Below are positions 5,981 to 7,742 of a stretch of DNA of 7,742 nt, in pieces; the first letter of the stretch is position 1, and each line of letters starts with the position of its first letter. Origin of the DNA: DATHWB01 sp040902855 (GTDB lineage: Bacteria; Actinomycetota; Acidimicrobiia; Spongiisociales; ZC4RG35); assembly GCA_040902855.1 (NCBI GenBank), contig JBBDWN010000023.1, positions 1 to 7,742 on the forward strand. Direction: 5' to 3'. The translations under genes were made by a program, and so were the position numbers. Under the pieces are notes generated by a model, which was not told the DNA's origin, ran no database searches, and was given only the letters and a program-made list of their open reading frames with translations.

Positions 5981-7401
5981 CGGAGATGTCGCGCAAGGAA
6001 CGCATGGCCATGAGTCGGACCGACATGCCCGAACGTCCGGGACGTGAGAGGGCGGTCACCTTCGACGAGGTCAATCTCGGCTTTACCGATCAGCTGGCGG
6101 TCCTGGAAGCCAGTCGCTGCCTGCGCTGCCCCCATCCGAAGTGCATCGAGGGTTGTCCTGTCGGTGTTCGGATAGACGAGTTCATCGTGGCGATCGCCGA
6201 AGGGGAGTTCGACCGGGCAGCCGACATCGTGGGCCGCGACAACTCGCTTCCTGCGATCTGCGGTCGTGTCTGCCCTCAGGAATCACAATGCGAAGGTGCA
6301 TGCGTGCTGGCGAGGAAGGAACGGCCGATCGCCATCGGCCACCTCGAGCGGTTCGTCGCCGACAGAGCGCGGAAGTCCCGGACCACTGGGATGATCGAGC
6401 CGGTTGTCGCCTCCGGCAGGTCGGTCGGTGTCGTCGGGAGTGGACCTGCCGGATTGGCGTGCGCGTTCGACCTCGCTCGATCGGGTCATGCGGTCACGGT
6501 GTACGAGGCGTTACACGAGCCCGGTGGTGTGCTGATCTACGGCATACCCGAGTACCGGCTGCCCAAGGATGTGGTTGCAGCCGAAATCGAGCTGCTCCGA
6601 CGGAATGGTGTCACCTTCGAGATGAATGTCCCGATCGGCCGCGCAGAGAGCATCGACGATCTCCTCGTCCGCCACGACGCGGTCTTCGTCGGTGTCGGGG
6701 CGGGTCTGCCTCGCTTCCTAGATGTTCCCGGCGAGCACCTCGTGGGTGTGCTGTCGGCCAACGAGTTCCTCACGCGGGTCAACCTGATGCGGGGCTATGT
6801 CGAGGGGGCCGAGACCCCGGTGCCGGATGTCGTCGGTAAGCGGGTTGCCGTCGTCGGCGGAGGGAACACTGCCCTCGACGCGGTGCGTACCGCTCTCCGT
6901 CTCGGAGCCCGAGACGCCACCATCTACTACCGCCGGACCGAGGACGAGATGCCCGCCCGGCGCGAGGAGATCCGTCACGCCCGAGAGGAGGGCGTCCACT
7001 TCGAGTTCCTGCTCAATCCGGTCGAGTTCCTCGGTGACGAGGGGTGGCTGCACACGATGCGGCTGCAGAGGATGCGGCTCGGTGAAGCTGATGACGAAGG
7101 GAGACGTCGCCCAGAGCCCGTCGAAGGATCCACCACCGACGTACCGGTGGATGTTGTGATCATCGCGGTAGGCAACGCTCCGAACCCTTCTCTGGCGCGA
7201 ACGCCCGGCCTGGCCGTTTCGAACCGTGGGACGATCCTCGTCGACGACGAGACGGGCATGACGAGCCGGGACGGTGTCTTCGCCGGAGGTGACATCGTGA
7301 CCGGCGGCGCCACTGTGATTCTGGCGATGGGGGCGGGCCGAAAAGCGGCGGCAGCAATCGACCGGTACCTCCAGGCGGTTGACGCTCACGGAGCCACCTA
7401 A
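5977..7401 (+). CDS. nfnB: NfnB: NADH-dependent reduced ferredoxin:NADP+ oxidoreductase, large subunit
   Basis: The 474-residue subunit is homologous to the glutamate synthase small subunit and dihydropyrimidine dehydrogenase N-terminal region. In Nfn it holds the bifurcating FAD, two [4Fe-4S] clusters and the NADPH site. The N-terminal Fe-S domain has Cys48, 51, 56 and 60 (CLRCPHPKCIEGC), then Cys95, 99, 105 and 109, the full set of eight. FAD-binding GSGPAG is at 154-159, followed by PGGVLIYGIPEYRLP. The NADP-binding Rossmann loop GGGNTA is at 294-299, followed by YRRTEDEMPAR (318-328). The C-terminal flavin motif GVFAGGDIVTGG lies at 433-444. GTG at 5977 overlaps the nfnA TGA (GTGA) with GGGG 7 nt before it, implying translational coupling. 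ATG at 6004, with AAGGA just upstream, is a real alternative start and would shorten the protein by nine residues. A stand-alone GltD-type enzyme is disfavoured by the adjacent nfnA. Confidence 0.93.
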   Translation: MTEMSRKERMAMSRTDMPERPGRERAVTFDEVNLGFTDQLAVLEASRCLRCPHPKCIEGCPVGVRIDEFIVAIAEGEFDRAADIVGRDNSLPAICGRVCPQESQCEGACVLARKERPIAIGHLERFVADRARKSRTTGMIEPVVASGRSVGVVGSGPAGLACAFDLARSGHAVTVYEALHEPGGVLIYGIPEYRLPKDVVAAEIELLRRNGVTFEMNVPIGRAESIDDLLVRHDAVFVGVGAGLPRFLDVPGEHLVGVLSANEFLTRVNLMRGYVEGAETPVPDVVGKRVAVVGGGNTALDAVRTALRLGARDATIYYRRTEDEMPARREEIRHAREEGVHFEFLLNPVEFLGDEGWLHTMRLQRMRLGEADDEGRRRPEPVEGSTTDVPVDVVIIAVGNAPNPSLARTPGLAVSNRGTILVDDETGMTSRDGVFAGGDIVTGGATVILAMGAGRKAAAAIDRYLQAVDAHGAT

Positions 7402-7438
7402 CCCGCCGTCGGGACAGAGCGGCAGGTACGTCGGACCG

Positions 7439-7444
7439 TATCCT
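7439..7444 (+). promoter_or_regulatory. -10-like TATCCT before terminal membrane-protein gene
   Basis: TATCCT is a good TANNNT -10 and ends 6 nt before the ATG at 7451, so the transcript would begin on the start codon (leaderless). No Shine-Dalgarno is visible in the 49 nt after the nfnB stop, which favours this reading. No clear -35 is seen at 16-18 nt. Confidence 0.4.
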
Positions 7445-7450
7445 GACCCG

Positions 7451-7741
7451 ATGGAGAGAGAGTCCGAGGGAAGCGGGGGTTTCGGACCGTTCGGTCGCGG
7501 TGTCATCGTCGCCGTGCTCGTTGGCCTCGCGTGGACCCTTGCTGTCATCGCTGACCTCATGACGATCGACGGCACGCCTGGTCAGGTGAGAGGGCTTGTC
7601 GTGTCCGTGATCGCACTCGGTGTCGCGTGGCGGGTGTGGAAGGTGATCGAGCACGGATCGCGCAGGATCGTGATCGCGGTGCTCGCCGGCCTACCCGCCC
7701 TCGTGGTGGGTTCGGCCCACGTCCTGCGACTCATGCGCTAG
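7451..7741 (+). CDS. Small three-helix membrane protein, unknown
   Basis: The product has 96 residues, complete, ending in TAG one base before the window edge. A short polar, Gly-rich N-terminus (1-16) is followed by three predicted membrane helices: about 17-37, 46-62 and 73-92. Arg/Lys/His between helices 2 and 3 (RVWKVIEHGSRR, 61-72) predict that this loop faces the cytosol. I recognise no family. The ATG at 7451 is chosen because it follows TATCCT by 6 nt and begins just before the hydrophobic region. A TTG at 7379 would overlap nfnB by 23 bp and add a Pro-rich stretch, which is less likely. It could still be read through from nfnAB (49 bp downstream), but nothing ties its function to Nfn. 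Confidence 0.65.
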   Translation: MERESEGSGGFGPFGRGVIVAVLVGLAWTLAVIADLMTIDGTPGQVRGLVVSVIALGVAWRVWKVIEHGSRRIVIAVLAGLPALVVGSAHVLRLMR

Positions 7742-7742
7742 C

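Noticed and set aside
7111..7135. Bases encoding RRRPEPVEGS in nfnB resemble the widespread dispersed palindromic repeat that translates as PEPVEG.
   Set aside because: NfnB and GltD relatives naturally have a GRRRPVPIEGS-like segment at this place, the reading frame and length are normal, and no matching inverted arm is present. Convergent sequence is the simpler explanation.

Overview
The window is high-GC bacterial DNA with tightly packed genes, GTG starts, frequent Arg/Asp/Val/Ala codons and at least three genes whose start codon lies 6-7 nt after a TANNNT -10-like hexamer. This points to an actinobacterium, possibly of the Acidimicrobiia type. That placement is inferred from style, not from a marker gene. 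A run of exactly 100 N (2772-2871) is a scaffold gap, so this is probably a draft or metagenome assembly.

Left arm (minus strand, read 2771 to 21): a thioredoxin-fold redoxin (5' end lost in the gap), a small secreted lipoprotein of unknown function, and an AidB-type acyl-CoA dehydrogenase, ending in a strong hairpin. The redoxin-lipoprotein spacing (39 bp) suits one transcript. The lipoprotein-aidB junction (62 bp) is almost filled by a 50-bp imperfect palindrome (1663-1712, 21 of 25 arm positions paired) that runs to 1 nt from the aidB GTG start. It looks like an operator or an RNA switch.

Middle: a tandem-GNAT acetyltransferase (plus strand) whose start codon appears to sit exactly on the gap edge. 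It converges on a four-helix membrane protein of the YvlD/phage-holin-4_2 family (minus). Next upstream is a class I O-methyltransferase (minus), whose promoter region is divergent from the nfn genes. The membrane-protein upstream region carries a second copy of part of the aidB palindrome: GTATA, 12 nt, then CCCRGGGTACGCGT, with identical spacing.

Right arm (plus): nfnA and nfnB overlap by 4 nt (GTGA) and encode both subunits of a NADH-dependent reduced ferredoxin:NADP+ oxidoreductase (flavin-based electron bifurcation), with all expected flavin, nucleotide and Fe-S motifs. A 96-residue three-helix membrane protein of unknown function follows, probably from its own leaderless promoter.

Most gene content is ordinary housekeeping and stress metabolism. 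The parts worth a second look are the 50-bp palindrome, its partial second copy, the palindromic spacer of the candidate nfn promoter, and an Nfn bifurcating pair beside otherwise aerobic-looking genes. I see no CRISPR array, RNA gene, insertion sequence or defence system.
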